In this document: positions 1-7,622 of the stretch, in pieces | How positions within the stretch are numbered: position 1 is the first letter of the stretch | Layout: every line of letters begins with the position of its first letter | NCBI GenBank assembly: GCA_001765415.1 | Contig: CP017245.1 | Location: 248,001-312,000 of the forward strand | Direction: 5' to 3' | From: Candidatus Melainabacteria bacterium MEL.A1 | Lineage (GTDB): Bacteria; Cyanobacteriota; Vampirovibrionia; Gastranaerophilales; Gastranaerophilaceae | DNA length: 64,000 bases | Position numbers and translations under genes: made by a program | The notes under the pieces: generated by a model | What the model was told of the DNA's origin: nothing | Seen by the model: the letters and a program-made list of their open reading frames with translations, nothing else | The model's database searches: none

Positions 1-367
1 AGTCAATCATTTCAGGAAGTTTATGTCCATATATTTTTGTGTTCATTAAAAAAGTACTAAAATCACTTAGTTTTTCAGGCATTGTAGTTAAAAAAGTTTT
101 AATTTCTTTATATGCGACAAAAGCTATTGGGATAAAAAGAGCAATAATTGCTGCAATAGAACTGAATAGTACAACTGATGCAGCTACAGTTCGATTTTTC
201 ATTTTTTTCATCAACTTGCTAACATAAGGATTAAGAGCGCATGCTATAACATAAGCCCCAAAGAATAGCATCAAAATTCCTACAATTTTAGGTAACATAA
301 GTAATAATACAATAACCAGTATTGTAAATATTATATTTTTAGTAGTCCAAAATCTTTTTTTTAACAT
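1..367 (-). CDS. AI-2E family transporter (PerM-like permease), 3' part cut off
   Basis: Reading the minus strand from the ATG at 365-367 gives 122 open codons that run off the left edge. The N-terminus is basic (MLKKRFWTTK), followed by two close hydrophobic segments (about residues 12-45), then a short basic loop with PYVSKLMKKMKNR, a third hydrophobic segment (about 68-87) and an amphipathic stretch. That order is typical of the AI-2E/PerM (UPF0118) family of eight-helix inner-membrane exporters. A GGGGGAT ribosome binding site lies 5-11 bases upstream. A plus-strand ORF at 39-227 is its shadow. Family fairly sure; substrate unknown. Confidence 0.72.
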   Translation of the reverse strand, partial: MLKKRFWTTKNIIFTILVIVLLLMLPKIVGILMLFFGAYVIACALNPYVSKLMKKMKNRTVAASVVLFSSIAAIIALFIPIAFVAYKEIKTFLTTMPEKLSDFSTFLMNTKIYGHKLPEMID

Positions 368-506
368 TTAGGTATCCCCCTTTAGTGCCATATTATAGCA
401 AGAAAACAAGATTTAGGCAATTATTAAGTAAGGTATTATTATAAAGTATATATCTTTTATGTAAAGAAATGTTAACAATAATTACGTAAAATACGCAATT
501 TCTTAT

Positions 507-526
507 AACAAAAATACTTTATATAA
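507..526 (+). promoter_or_regulatory. Unusual A-rich promoter block shared with 46576-46595
   Basis: The 20 bases aacaaaaatactttatataa are identical to a block at 46576-46595, and similarity continues upstream (CAATT.CTT). The block ends in TATATAA, which can act as a -10, with no good TTGACA-like -35. Here it sits about 34 bases before the coiled-coil gene at 560; at the other site it precedes a terminator-ended RNA. Promoter function is inferred from position and conservation. Confidence 0.55.
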
Positions 527-559
527 TTACGAGGACAAAAAAACAAGAGGATTGTAATC

Positions 560-1090
560 ATGGGTTTTCTAAATGGCGCATATGGTAAATTGATGGCCGG
601 AAAGCTCGTCAGAGATCTACAGTATCAGATGACGGGAATCCAGAGCCAGTTGCGCCGTGTCACTAGACAAGTCGGTGACATGGAAAAGATGTTTACGTAT
701 CAAGAACGTAACATGAAGGCTCAAATGCAATCACAAATGAACAACGCAATGCTTGGTTACTTAGGTATGAATCAAGGAACAAACTTTGGGGCATTAGATC
801 CTTCAACAGTACAACAAATGTTTGGTGGAGTAGATTCTTCTAAGTATGCACAGTTCTCTCAAATGGTTCAAATGCAATATCAAAATGCTAACTCTGTATG
901 GCAGAATATGTTTGAAATGCAACGTGAATCAATGCTTCAACCTCTTAAAGACTTAGAAGACGATTTACAAACACAAAAAGATAACTTAGAATCAAGATTA
1001 AAGATAGCTCAAGCCGAATACGATGCAAAGAAAGAAGAAGAAAAGGCAGGCGTAAAAGGCTTAACACCGGATTACACCGGTCAAGGTTAA
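560..1090 (+). CDS. Conserved-looking coiled-coil protein of unknown function
   Basis: This codes for 176 residues with AGAGG 8-12 bases before the ATG. I do not recognise the family. There is no signal peptide or membrane segment. Residues 20-65 are a heptad-like amphipathic helix (LQYQMTGIQSQLRRVTRQVGDMEKMF), the middle (about 65-120) is rich in Met, Gln and Asn, and residues 122-160 form a second charged coiled coil (LKDLEDDLQTQKDNLESRLKIAQAEYDAKKEEE). A strong terminator follows, so it is a one-gene transcription unit with its own promoter block. Codon use looks more biased to expressed-gene codons (CGT, GGT) than its neighbours, which suggests a well-expressed structural or surface-associated protein. 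That is inference. Confidence 0.8.
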   Translation: MGFLNGAYGKLMAGKLVRDLQYQMTGIQSQLRRVTRQVGDMEKMFTYQERNMKAQMQSQMNNAMLGYLGMNQGTNFGALDPSTVQQMFGGVDSSKYAQFSQMVQMQYQNANSVWQNMFEMQRESMLQPLKDLEDDLQTQKDNLESRLKIAQAEYDAKKEEEKAGVKGLTPDYTGQG

Positions 1091-1116
1091 TAAGTAATAA
1101 ATTAACAAAAAATATT

Positions 1117-1146
1117 AGAGGCTCTCCAAAACGAGCCTCTTTTTTT
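1117..1146 (+). terminator. Rho-independent terminator of the coiled-coil gene
   Basis: AGAGGCTC and GAGCCTCT form an 8-bp perfect stem around an 8-base loop, followed directly by TTTTTT. Confidence 0.93.
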
Positions 1147-1304
1147 ATATTTTTACTAAAGTATTTTTAATTAAAATCTTAAAATCATCAGAAATTGTTT
1201 TCAAATCTATTATATCGACCTTAAACGGAAATGTTATATCTTTCGATTATTTCGTCAAGACTTTTTATTGCTTTTTCTAATGGTGTAAAATCAATTTTAT
1301 CCAT
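1145..1304 (-). pseudogene. Remnant of a HEPN/MNT nucleotidyltransferase toxin-antitoxin pair
   Basis: On the minus strand, eight bases after the thrB stop, an ATG at 1304 opens a 27-codon frame (MDKIDFTPLEKAIKSLDEII) that resembles the start of HI0074-type HEPN 'substrate-binding' proteins. It stops at 1221. One base out of frame, the same DNA continues as FPFKVDIIDLKTISDDFKIL, which resembles the C-terminal end of MNT nucleotidyltransferases (PFKVDIVDL...IS..FK), and ends at 1145. The two halves look like the head of one gene joined to the tail of its usual partner by an internal deletion. GGTTGAG before the ATG could still drive translation of the 27-codon peptide. Confidence 0.5.
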
Positions 1305-1312
1305 ATCTCAAC

Positions 1313-2254
1313 CTACTCACTTACGATTTGCGCACCTTGAGGTTCTATAGGTAAAGTCATTAAGTTAACTTTAACATTCATATCTTCCCAAGTTTCTTTA
1401 ACAATAGATTTGATTTTGTCTAAATCGTTTTTCTGAGAAATTACGATAATCGCAGGACCTGCACCGCTCAAAACACATCCCAAAACATTTTCTTCATGCT
1501 TAAGATTTTCCAAAATCTTATCTAATCCGGGAACGAGTTTCATCCTGTATGGTTGGTGCAATTTGTCTTGTAATGCGTATTTCATCAATTCTGCATCTTT
1601 AGTATTAACTGCTTCAATAAACATTGCTAAGCGTTTTGCATTAAATACTGCATCTTCCATAGGAACTTCTTTGGGCAAAACGGAACGGGAAATATCTGTT
1701 GATAACTCATAATCAGGGATACAAACAGTAATATTCCATTCTTCCGGCCAATTTAATTTCCGATAAAGGATAGAACCGTCATCTTCTTGAGAAGTTAAAC
1801 AAAGTCCGCCAACAATTGCAGGGGTAACATTATCAGGATGCCCTTCAACCTCTGTTGCTATAGATAAAAGAGCAACTTCATCAGCAGGATGACCCAATAA
1901 TTCATTTGCAGCTAAAAGTCCACCCACAATAACTGATGCGCTACTTCCTAGGCCTCGTGCAATAGGAATTTGGGATTGTACTGTAATTTTTAATTCACTA
2001 GGAGTTTGCCCAATTGAGTTATACAATAATTCAACTGCTTTGTATATGATACTTGTTTCATCCATTGGAATATGCTCAAATATCAAGTCATCACTGGTTG
2101 AAGCATCATTTATAGCATTAATTTCAATTCCAGTTCCCGGAAGAACTGTTTCTTCAATAGTAATTGTATTATAAATAGGCAATGCCATTCCTAAACAATC
2201 AAAGCCAGGACCTAGATTTGCCGTTGTTGCCGGTACTTTTACACTTATTTTCAT
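1313..2254 (-). CDS. thrB: Homoserine kinase
   Basis: This enzyme phosphorylates L-homoserine with ATP, the penultimate step of threonine synthesis, in the cytoplasm. The 313 residues have the GHMP-kinase layout: N-terminal VKVPATTANLGPGFDCLG (about 5-22), the phosphate-binding loop PIARGLGSSAS at 97-107, and the C-terminal motif GCVLSGAGPAI near 260. Length is normal for the family. GAGGGA precedes the ATG. It stands alone rather than beside thrC or hom, which is common outside enterobacteria. The divergent neighbour starts about 110 bases away. Confidence 0.95.
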   Translation of the reverse strand: MKISVKVPATTANLGPGFDCLGMALPIYNTITIEETVLPGTGIEINAINDASTSDDLIFEHIPMDETSIIYKAVELLYNSIGQTPSELKITVQSQIPIARGLGSSASVIVGGLLAANELLGHPADEVALLSIATEVEGHPDNVTPAIVGGLCLTSQEDDGSILYRKLNWPEEWNITVCIPDYELSTDISRSVLPKEVPMEDAVFNAKRLAMFIEAVNTKDAELMKYALQDKLHQPYRMKLVPGLDKILENLKHEENVLGCVLSGAGPAIIVISQKNDLDKIKSIVKETWEDMNVKVNLMTLPIEPQGAQIVSE

Positions 2255-2327
2255 AATTCCCTCATTTTAATACTAGTATTGTACCAAAAACATTAAAAAA
2301 AGGCAAAAATGAAGATATATAAAGAAT

Positions 2328-2355
2328 TTGAACTATACAGTATATGCCTTATAAT
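2328..2355 (+). promoter_or_regulatory. Sigma-70 promoter giving a leaderless mRNA
   Basis: TTGAAC (2328-2333), 16-bp spacer, TATAAT (2350-2355). The ATG at 2362 lies exactly where transcription should begin, and there is no ribosome binding site. An in-frame ATG at 2344 would lie upstream of the transcript start and is therefore rejected. Confidence 0.7.
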
Positions 2356-2361
2356 GGCTAT

Positions 2362-3618
2362 ATGTACGTATTATACCCATATTTTACAAATGATGGCTCT
2401 GTAGGGTTATTCTCACCAGAGGCCAACGATATTTACCATTCGACTTATGGAGCTTTAACAGAAGCTTATGAAAAATTTATTTTGCCTTCTGATTTTGAAA
2501 AATTTTTTAGAAAAAATTCAGAAATAAAAATTTTGGATATTTGTTTTGGAATTGGTTATAATTCAAAAAGTTTTCTAAACAAATTATTAGAAATCACCTA
2601 TAACGATACGATAGATACAAATAATATTTCTAAAGCAACAAATAACGACAAGATATATACCAATAACAAAAAGTATAAAATTTTTATACATGCTATAGAC
2701 ACAGATAAAAATCTTGCAACTTTATCTCCATTTTTTAAAACGTTTGAAAAAAATATTGGAAAACTTAATTCAAAAAGCGAAATTATATATAAACAGGAAA
2801 AGATTAAAAAGTTATCAGCAAATACTGCTAGTACGAAATATAAATTGCAAAATGAGGTGAATATATTATTACTTCAAAAAATATTAAACAAAATTGATAA
2901 TAATACTATTTCAATTTTATATGATAAGAAATATCGACAATATTTTGACCTTAAAATGATACGTCTATTTGAATTTTATCAAAATAATATGTCTATTTAT
3001 ACCCCCATAATGCGTTTAAAAGCCTTCTTACATAATATATATTATAAGTATCTATCTAAAGGCTATAAAAAGGCTTCTAAATGCCTAGAATTATTAGATT
3101 TTGATTTTAACTTAGAAATCAATGATGCAAGACAAGCCATAATGAATGATACAACCAAGTACAATTTTGTATTTTTAGACGCTTTTACTCCAACAAAATG
3201 TCCTTGCCTATGGAGTATTGATTTTTTTAAACTATTATATGAACACCTTGAAGATGGTGGATTAATTTTGACTTACTCAAATTCAGCACAAGTCAGAAAT
3301 TGTTTTTTGAATGCCGGTTTTATTGTAAAAAAAATATTTTCAAAAAATCAAAACAAATTTACCGGAACTGTTGCTATTAAACCTTATACAGATGTTTCAC
3401 AAAATAATAGAGAAACAAATTATAATACTGAATTAATTCATGACCTCTCAGATTACGATTTAGGGCTTATGAAATCTAGAGCAGGTATATTTTATCGTGA
3501 CAAAGATTTATCTCTCGATAATGAAGCTATTATAAACAACCATAAAATTGAAGTTGAAAATTCAAATCTTATTTCTAGTTCAAAATTTATTAAAACATAT
3601 AAAAGAGGCAGTTGCTAA
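2362..3618 (+). CDS. MnmD-like tRNA (mnm5s2U34) methyltransferase
   Basis: The protein is related to the methyltransferase half of MnmC (MnmD, DUF752), which makes the last methyl transfer on wobble U34 of some tRNAs using SAM. Visible hallmarks are TNDGS..LFSPE and YHSTYGALTEA near the N-terminus, the SAM loop ILDICFGIGYNS (about residues 57-68), and the C-terminal block FVFLDAFTPTK.P.LWS..FF followed by GGLILTYS and VR..F..AGF. At 418 residues it is clearly longer than the usual 230-250. The excess is a Lys/Asn-rich insert of about 170 residues between the SAM loop and the DAFTP motif. The start at 2362 was chosen because the promoter -10 overlaps the more upstream ATG at 2344. Confidence 0.75.
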   Translation: MYVLYPYFTNDGSVGLFSPEANDIYHSTYGALTEAYEKFILPSDFEKFFRKNSEIKILDICFGIGYNSKSFLNKLLEITYNDTIDTNNISKATNNDKIYTNNKKYKIFIHAIDTDKNLATLSPFFKTFEKNIGKLNSKSEIIYKQEKIKKLSANTASTKYKLQNEVNILLLQKILNKIDNNTISILYDKKYRQYFDLKMIRLFEFYQNNMSIYTPIMRLKAFLHNIYYKYLSKGYKKASKCLELLDFDFNLEINDARQAIMNDTTKYNFVFLDAFTPTKCPCLWSIDFFKLLYEHLEDGGLILTYSNSAQVRNCFLNAGFIVKKIFSKNQNKFTGTVAIKPYTDVSQNNRETNYNTELIHDLSDYDLGLMKSRAGIFYRDKDLSLDNEAIINNHKIEVENSNLISSSKFIKTYKRGSC

Positions 3619-3741
3619 TTATTGGTATATATCTAAACGATAGTATAGCTAATATTTTTTTTAGGAGAATTTTTTATATTTTTGTGAAAAAATTTTAATT
3701 GAAACAAATTTTTTTAAAGTTATGACAAAAAATTAACTTTT

Positions 3742-3770
3742 TTGCAAAGAGAAAATTTATAATTTATAAT
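3742..3770 (+). promoter_or_regulatory. Sigma-70 promoter giving a leaderless mRNA
   Basis: TTGCAA (3742-3747), 17-bp spacer, TATAAT (3765-3770), six bases, then ATG at 3777. No Shine-Dalgarno sequence is possible, so translation probably begins at the first transcribed base. Confidence 0.72.
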
Positions 3771-3776
3771 TATATA

Positions 3777-5075
3777 ATGGATAATTATGATTTAATAGTT
3801 GTTGGTGGAGGTACTGCTGGTTGTGCAGCGGCTTATACTGCCGGCAAATTAGGACTTAAAACACTTTTAATAGAAAAGAATATACACTTAGGTGGAACGA
3901 TTACATCTGCGCTTGTTGTTCCTGCTATGAAATCAGGAGAACATCAAATAAACACTGATTTTTACAATGAATTAACAACAGAACTACACTCAATTGGTGG
4001 TCAAGCGACATATTTAGGGAATAAAGGTTGGTTCAATCCTGAGTTAACTAAAATTGCCCTGGACACTCTAATGGCAAAAGCTAATGTAGAAGTGTTTTTT
4101 GACTGTCACATTAGGGATGTAATACTTGAGGACGACAAGATTAAAGGTGTTATTATTTCTAAAGAAATGTTATCTGTATATAACGAAAAGATAGAACAAC
4201 AAAACAAAGATTTATTGGTATCTATCGGAGCGAAATATATAATTGATGCTACAGGAAATTGTGAAATTGGAAAACTTTGTGGCTGTGAATTTTTGGAAGA
4301 AATGAAAAAAGATCAACCGGTTAGTTTACGATTTATGATGGGTGGAGTTGATGTTCCTCATTTTGCAAAATGGTTAAAAGATTATGATAAAGATAAAAAC
4401 GTTACTACTGTTGAGGATATAGACGGCTTTATTCACCTATCTACCGCATATACGTGGGATAAAGGTAAAAAGTGGGCTTTAGCTCCGCTATTTGAAGATG
4501 CAGTAAATAAAGGGATACTAAAAGATCACGACAGGAACTATTTTCAAATATTTACAGTCGCTGGAATGCCTTCTACTATTGCATTTAATTGCCCTCGCAT
4601 AATAGATTATACAAAAACTTTGGATGTCGTAAATATGTCAAAAGCCTTGCAATTAGCCAGAAAGAACATATTCAGACTTGCTAATTTTTGTAAAATATAT
4701 CTTCCTGGATTTGAAAATTCATATATTTCAAACATTGCAGACATGCTCGGAGTAAGGGTTTCAAGAAGAATTAAAGGTAAATATGTTTACACAATTGATA
4801 ACGTAAAATCCGGTAAAAAGTTTGAACACCCAGTTGTAGTTTCAAACTATCCTGTTGACGTTCATTCAAAAGATAAGGATAGCTCGACTTTAGAGATTGT
4901 AAAAGATTATACATTACCACTAGAAAGCTTAATGTCAGCAGATATAGACAACTTATTTGTCGTCGGAAGGTGTATTTCTGCAGATTTTATGGCTCAGGGA
5001 GCATTGAGAGTTCAAGCAAGTTGCTTTTCTATGGGAGAAGGTGTAGCCAAATATCTTGCAAATCTTAAGTTTTGA
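3777..5075 (+). CDS. FAD-dependent oxidoreductase (FAD_oxidored family)
   Basis: The 432-residue flavoprotein begins with a dinucleotide-binding fold: DLIVVGGGTAGCAAAYTAGKLG (5-26) with an acidic strand end (LLIEK). LGGTITSALVVP follows, a signature of the FAD_oxidored group that also includes tricarballylate and fumarate-reductase-like enzymes. A second FAD contact sits near the end (DNLFVVGRCISADFMAQGALRVQ, about residues 396-418). No signal peptide, Cys-rich cluster or haem motif is seen. The substrate is not predictable. It is transcribed from its own leaderless promoter and its end overlaps the convergent disulfide-reductase gene by 11 bases. Confidence 0.85.
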   Translation: MDNYDLIVVGGGTAGCAAAYTAGKLGLKTLLIEKNIHLGGTITSALVVPAMKSGEHQINTDFYNELTTELHSIGGQATYLGNKGWFNPELTKIALDTLMAKANVEVFFDCHIRDVILEDDKIKGVIISKEMLSVYNEKIEQQNKDLLVSIGAKYIIDATGNCEIGKLCGCEFLEEMKKDQPVSLRFMMGGVDVPHFAKWLKDYDKDKNVTTVEDIDGFIHLSTAYTWDKGKKWALAPLFEDAVNKGILKDHDRNYFQIFTVAGMPSTIAFNCPRIIDYTKTLDVVNMSKALQLARKNIFRLANFCKIYLPGFENSYISNIADMLGVRVSRRIKGKYVYTIDNVKSGKKFEHPVVVSNYPVDVHSKDKDSSTLEIVKDYTLPLESLMSADIDNLFVVGRCISADFMAQGALRVQASCFSMGEGVAKYLANLKF

Positions 5076-6420
5076 CCTTATTCATAAGAATTTGAGAAGC
5101 ATTCAACAAAGGATCAATAGTAGGAGAAAATGGCGGTGCATAAGTCAAGTCATTTTTGTAAAATTCGCCAACTGTCATTCCGCCTAAAAGCGCAGCTGCA
5201 AGCGCATTTATTCTCTTATCCGCATCACCTGCGCCAACTGCTTGCGCTCCTAAAAGTTTCCCGGTATTGTAATCAGCAATTAGTTTCAATGTAATATTAT
5301 TAACATTTGGCATATATCCGACCTTGTCATTTTTGGTAACAGTAACTGAAACAGGAGTATATCCCAACATAGCCGCTCTTTTTTCGGTTAAACCTGTCAT
5401 TGACATAGTCAAATCAAGGCATCTTGTTACAGAAGAACCCAGTACCCCGAAAAACTTGTCATCACCTCCGCAAGCATTAATAGCTGCCGTTCTACCTTCT
5501 TTATTTGCATTAGAGCCTAATGGTAACCAAATCTTAGAGTTGCTTACGACTAAATGTTCTTCAACACAATCTCCGCAAGCGTAAACATCTTTGATACTCG
5601 TTTCCATCTTTTCATTAACCTTAATTGCGCCTGTTACACCTAAGTCTATACCTGCATCTTTTGCAATTTCAACATTTGGAGTAGCACCAGTACACAAAAC
5701 GACAAAATCAGTGTCAAATACTTTTCCTGTACCGGTTTTAACAGATTTTACTCCGTCAATATCTCCCGAAAACTCTGTAACAATTTCAGAAGTCATTATT
5801 TTAAATCTATTATTACTTATTGAATTTAATTGCTCCTGAATTAATTTTGACATATCTTCATCAAAAGTTGTCATAACACAAGAAGAATACTCAATTAAAG
5901 TTACTTTCAAATTCTGTTTTACAAAAGCTTCTAAAAGTTCTATCCCAATATATCCACCGCCTACAATTGTTGCGTGTGTTGATTTTAATGCCATTTCTTT
6001 AATAGCAATTCCATCTTCAATTTTTCTCAAGGTGAAAATATTCGGAAGATTTACATTTTTGATTTTTGGAATAATTGGTCTTGCTCCTATGGCTATAATT
6101 AATTTGTCATAGTCAACTAAATAGGCTCTTTGCGTAGTCAAATCTTGAATTAACACTTGTTTTGCTTCCGGAATGATTTTTACAGCTCTATTTTTAAGAT
6201 GTACATGAACATTTTTCTTTTCAAATTCTTCAGGCGATACAACCAATAATAATCTATAATCCTCAAAATTTCCTTCAATATAATAAGGTAATCCGCATGA
6301 AGAATAAGAAATATGCGTATCATCCGTGTATAAATCGATTTCAGCATCAGGTAAAAGCCTGCGTGCTTTAGCTGCTGCTTTTGCACCTGCTGCGACACCA
6401 CCTAATATAACAATTTTCAT
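5065..6420 (-). CDS. cdr: CoA-disulfide reductase-like flavoprotein
   Basis: This belongs to the single-cysteine pyridine-nucleotide disulfide reductases (CoA-disulfide reductase / NADH oxidase / Nox). Seen: FAD fold MKIVILGGVAAGAKAAAKARR at the start, redox Cys42 in SYSSCGLPYY, NAD fold TIVGGGYIGIELLEA (about 158-172), the FAD motif VYACGDC near 280, and the C-terminal dimerisation domain ending FSPTIDPLLNA. The frame is open further up to a GTG at 6462 that overlaps the stop of the small upstream gene, but MKIVILGG is the normal family start and is used here. The likely role is NAD(P)H-linked thiol or oxygen/persulfide detoxification; the exact substrate is uncertain. Confidence 0.82.
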   Translation of the reverse strand: MKIVILGGVAAGAKAAAKARRLLPDAEIDLYTDDTHISYSSCGLPYYIEGNFEDYRLLLVVSPEEFEKKNVHVHLKNRAVKIIPEAKQVLIQDLTTQRAYLVDYDKLIIAIGARPIIPKIKNVNLPNIFTLRKIEDGIAIKEMALKSTHATIVGGGYIGIELLEAFVKQNLKVTLIEYSSCVMTTFDEDMSKLIQEQLNSISNNRFKIMTSEIVTEFSGDIDGVKSVKTGTGKVFDTDFVVLCTGATPNVEIAKDAGIDLGVTGAIKVNEKMETSIKDVYACGDCVEEHLVVSNSKIWLPLGSNANKEGRTAAINACGGDDKFFGVLGSSVTRCLDLTMSMTGLTEKRAAMLGYTPVSVTVTKNDKVGYMPNVNNITLKLIADYNTGKLLGAQAVGAGDADKRINALAAALLGGMTVGEFYKNDLTYAPPFSPTIDPLLNASQILMNKVKT

Positions 6421-6461
6421 ACACCAAATATAAATAAATACTTGATTTATTACATTAGCCA

Positions 6462-6602
6462 CTAGTTTAGGTTAGATGTACTTAAAAACATTTTTTTCAT
6501 TAATTCGCAATACACATCAACATTTTCTTTAATTTTTTCTATATCATCTACCAAACTGTTAATTTCTTTTGTAATTTTTTCTTTATCATTATTTTCAAGC
6601 AT
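6462..6602 (-). CDS. Small acidic coiled-coil protein (46 aa)
   Basis: The ATG at 6600-6602 has a strong GGGAG ribosome binding site eight bases upstream. The frame encodes 46 residues (MLENNDKEKITKEINSLVDD..., ending STSNLN) with a heptad-like pattern of Ile, Leu and Val among Lys and Glu. Its stop overlaps a possible GTG start of the disulfide reductase frame, so the two genes are probably cotranscribed and perhaps coupled. I do not recognise it. Confidence 0.6.
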   Translation of the reverse strand: MLENNDKEKITKEINSLVDDIEKIKENVDVYCELMKKMFLSTSNLN

Positions 6603-6683
6603 AAAATACACTCCCTATTACAAATTAATCTACGGAAGTTTTATGTTCAAACTTTAAAAATTTACTTCTTTTCGTTACAAAAA

Positions 6684-7571
6684 TTAATCCTCATTATATA
6701 CTAACTTTTTCCGCAAACTCCACTGAACAAGAGTTAAAACAAGGATTATAAAGAATAAAACGTAAGCGATTGCAGATGCTTTTCCGACATTAAAATATTC
6801 AAAGGCATTTTTATAAATCGCATAAACCAAAACATTTGTACTATCTAAAGGGCCACCTTGCGTCATTAAATAGATTAAATCAAATACTTGAAAAGAGCTT
6901 ATAGCTGTTATTATTACGACAAAAAATATAGATGGAGAAAGTAGTGGAATTGTTACATTTTTAAAAGTTTGGAAAGGGGTTGCACCGTCAATTTTTGCAG
7001 CCTCAAACATGCTTTGAGAAATTCCTGACAAAGAAGATAAAAATATTACCATATTATAACCGATTAATTTCCATACAGACACAATTATCAAAGCCGGCAT
7101 TGCGAAATGTGTGTCATAAAGCCAGTTTATGTGCAAATGTAAAATGTGGTTCAAAAGCCCAATATTTGGGTCAAAAATCCATTCCCAAACAACACCTATT
7201 ACAATCATTGGTGTTATAAAAGGCAAAAAATATGCTGTTTTATAAAATTCAGACCCTCTGATTTTTGAATTTAAAATGCATGCCAAAATAAGCGGAATAA
7301 TCACTCCCAAAACAGAAGTTGATATCGCAAAAACGACAGTATTCCAGAATATCTTGAAAAATAAAGCTTCTGAAAAGATTTCTTTGTAGTTGTCTAACCC
7401 AACAAACCGGATAGGATTTAATAAATCCCATTTTGTAAAACTCAAACCAAATGAACATATAACAGGAATTACGATAAATATAAGAGTACCTAATAAAGCA
7501 GGTAATATAAATACCCAACCAGCAATACGTTCATTATTAAAGATATTTTGTAATAAATTTTGAAATTTCAT
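6684..7571 (-). CDS. Sugar ABC transporter permease (MalF/UgpA type)
   Basis: The 295-residue inner-membrane subunit of a carbohydrate ABC importer has about six membrane segments, starting GWVFILPALLGTLIFIVIPV. The cytoplasmic EAA loop that docks to the ATPase reads FEAAKIDGATPFQTFKNVTIPLLSP (residues about 192-216). SFxLSFTKWDLLNP after the first helix is typical of the UgpA/MalF branch. No partner permease, ATPase or binding protein is nearby, so the other parts must lie elsewhere. No clear ribosome binding site is seen before the ATG. Confidence 0.88.
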   Translation of the reverse strand: MKFQNLLQNIFNNERIAGWVFILPALLGTLIFIVIPVICSFGLSFTKWDLLNPIRFVGLDNYKEIFSEALFFKIFWNTVVFAISTSVLGVIIPLILACILNSKIRGSEFYKTAYFLPFITPMIVIGVVWEWIFDPNIGLLNHILHLHINWLYDTHFAMPALIIVSVWKLIGYNMVIFLSSLSGISQSMFEAAKIDGATPFQTFKNVTIPLLSPSIFFVVIITAISSFQVFDLIYLMTQGGPLDSTNVLVYAIYKNAFEYFNVGKASAIAYVLFFIILVLTLVQWSLRKKLVYNED

Positions 7572-7622
7572 AGTTTATGCTATTATTTTAACATAAGAAA
7601 TAAGATTAGGGAGTAAATTAAC

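Noticed and set aside
39..227. Plus-strand ORF of 62 codons
   Set aside because: It lies opposite the AI-2E permease frame, which has the better start, ribosome binding site and family pattern.
2344..2361. Start of the MnmD-like gene at the first ATG (2344)
   Set aside because: This ATG lies upstream of the -10 hexamer at 2350-2355 and would not be transcribed from that promoter.
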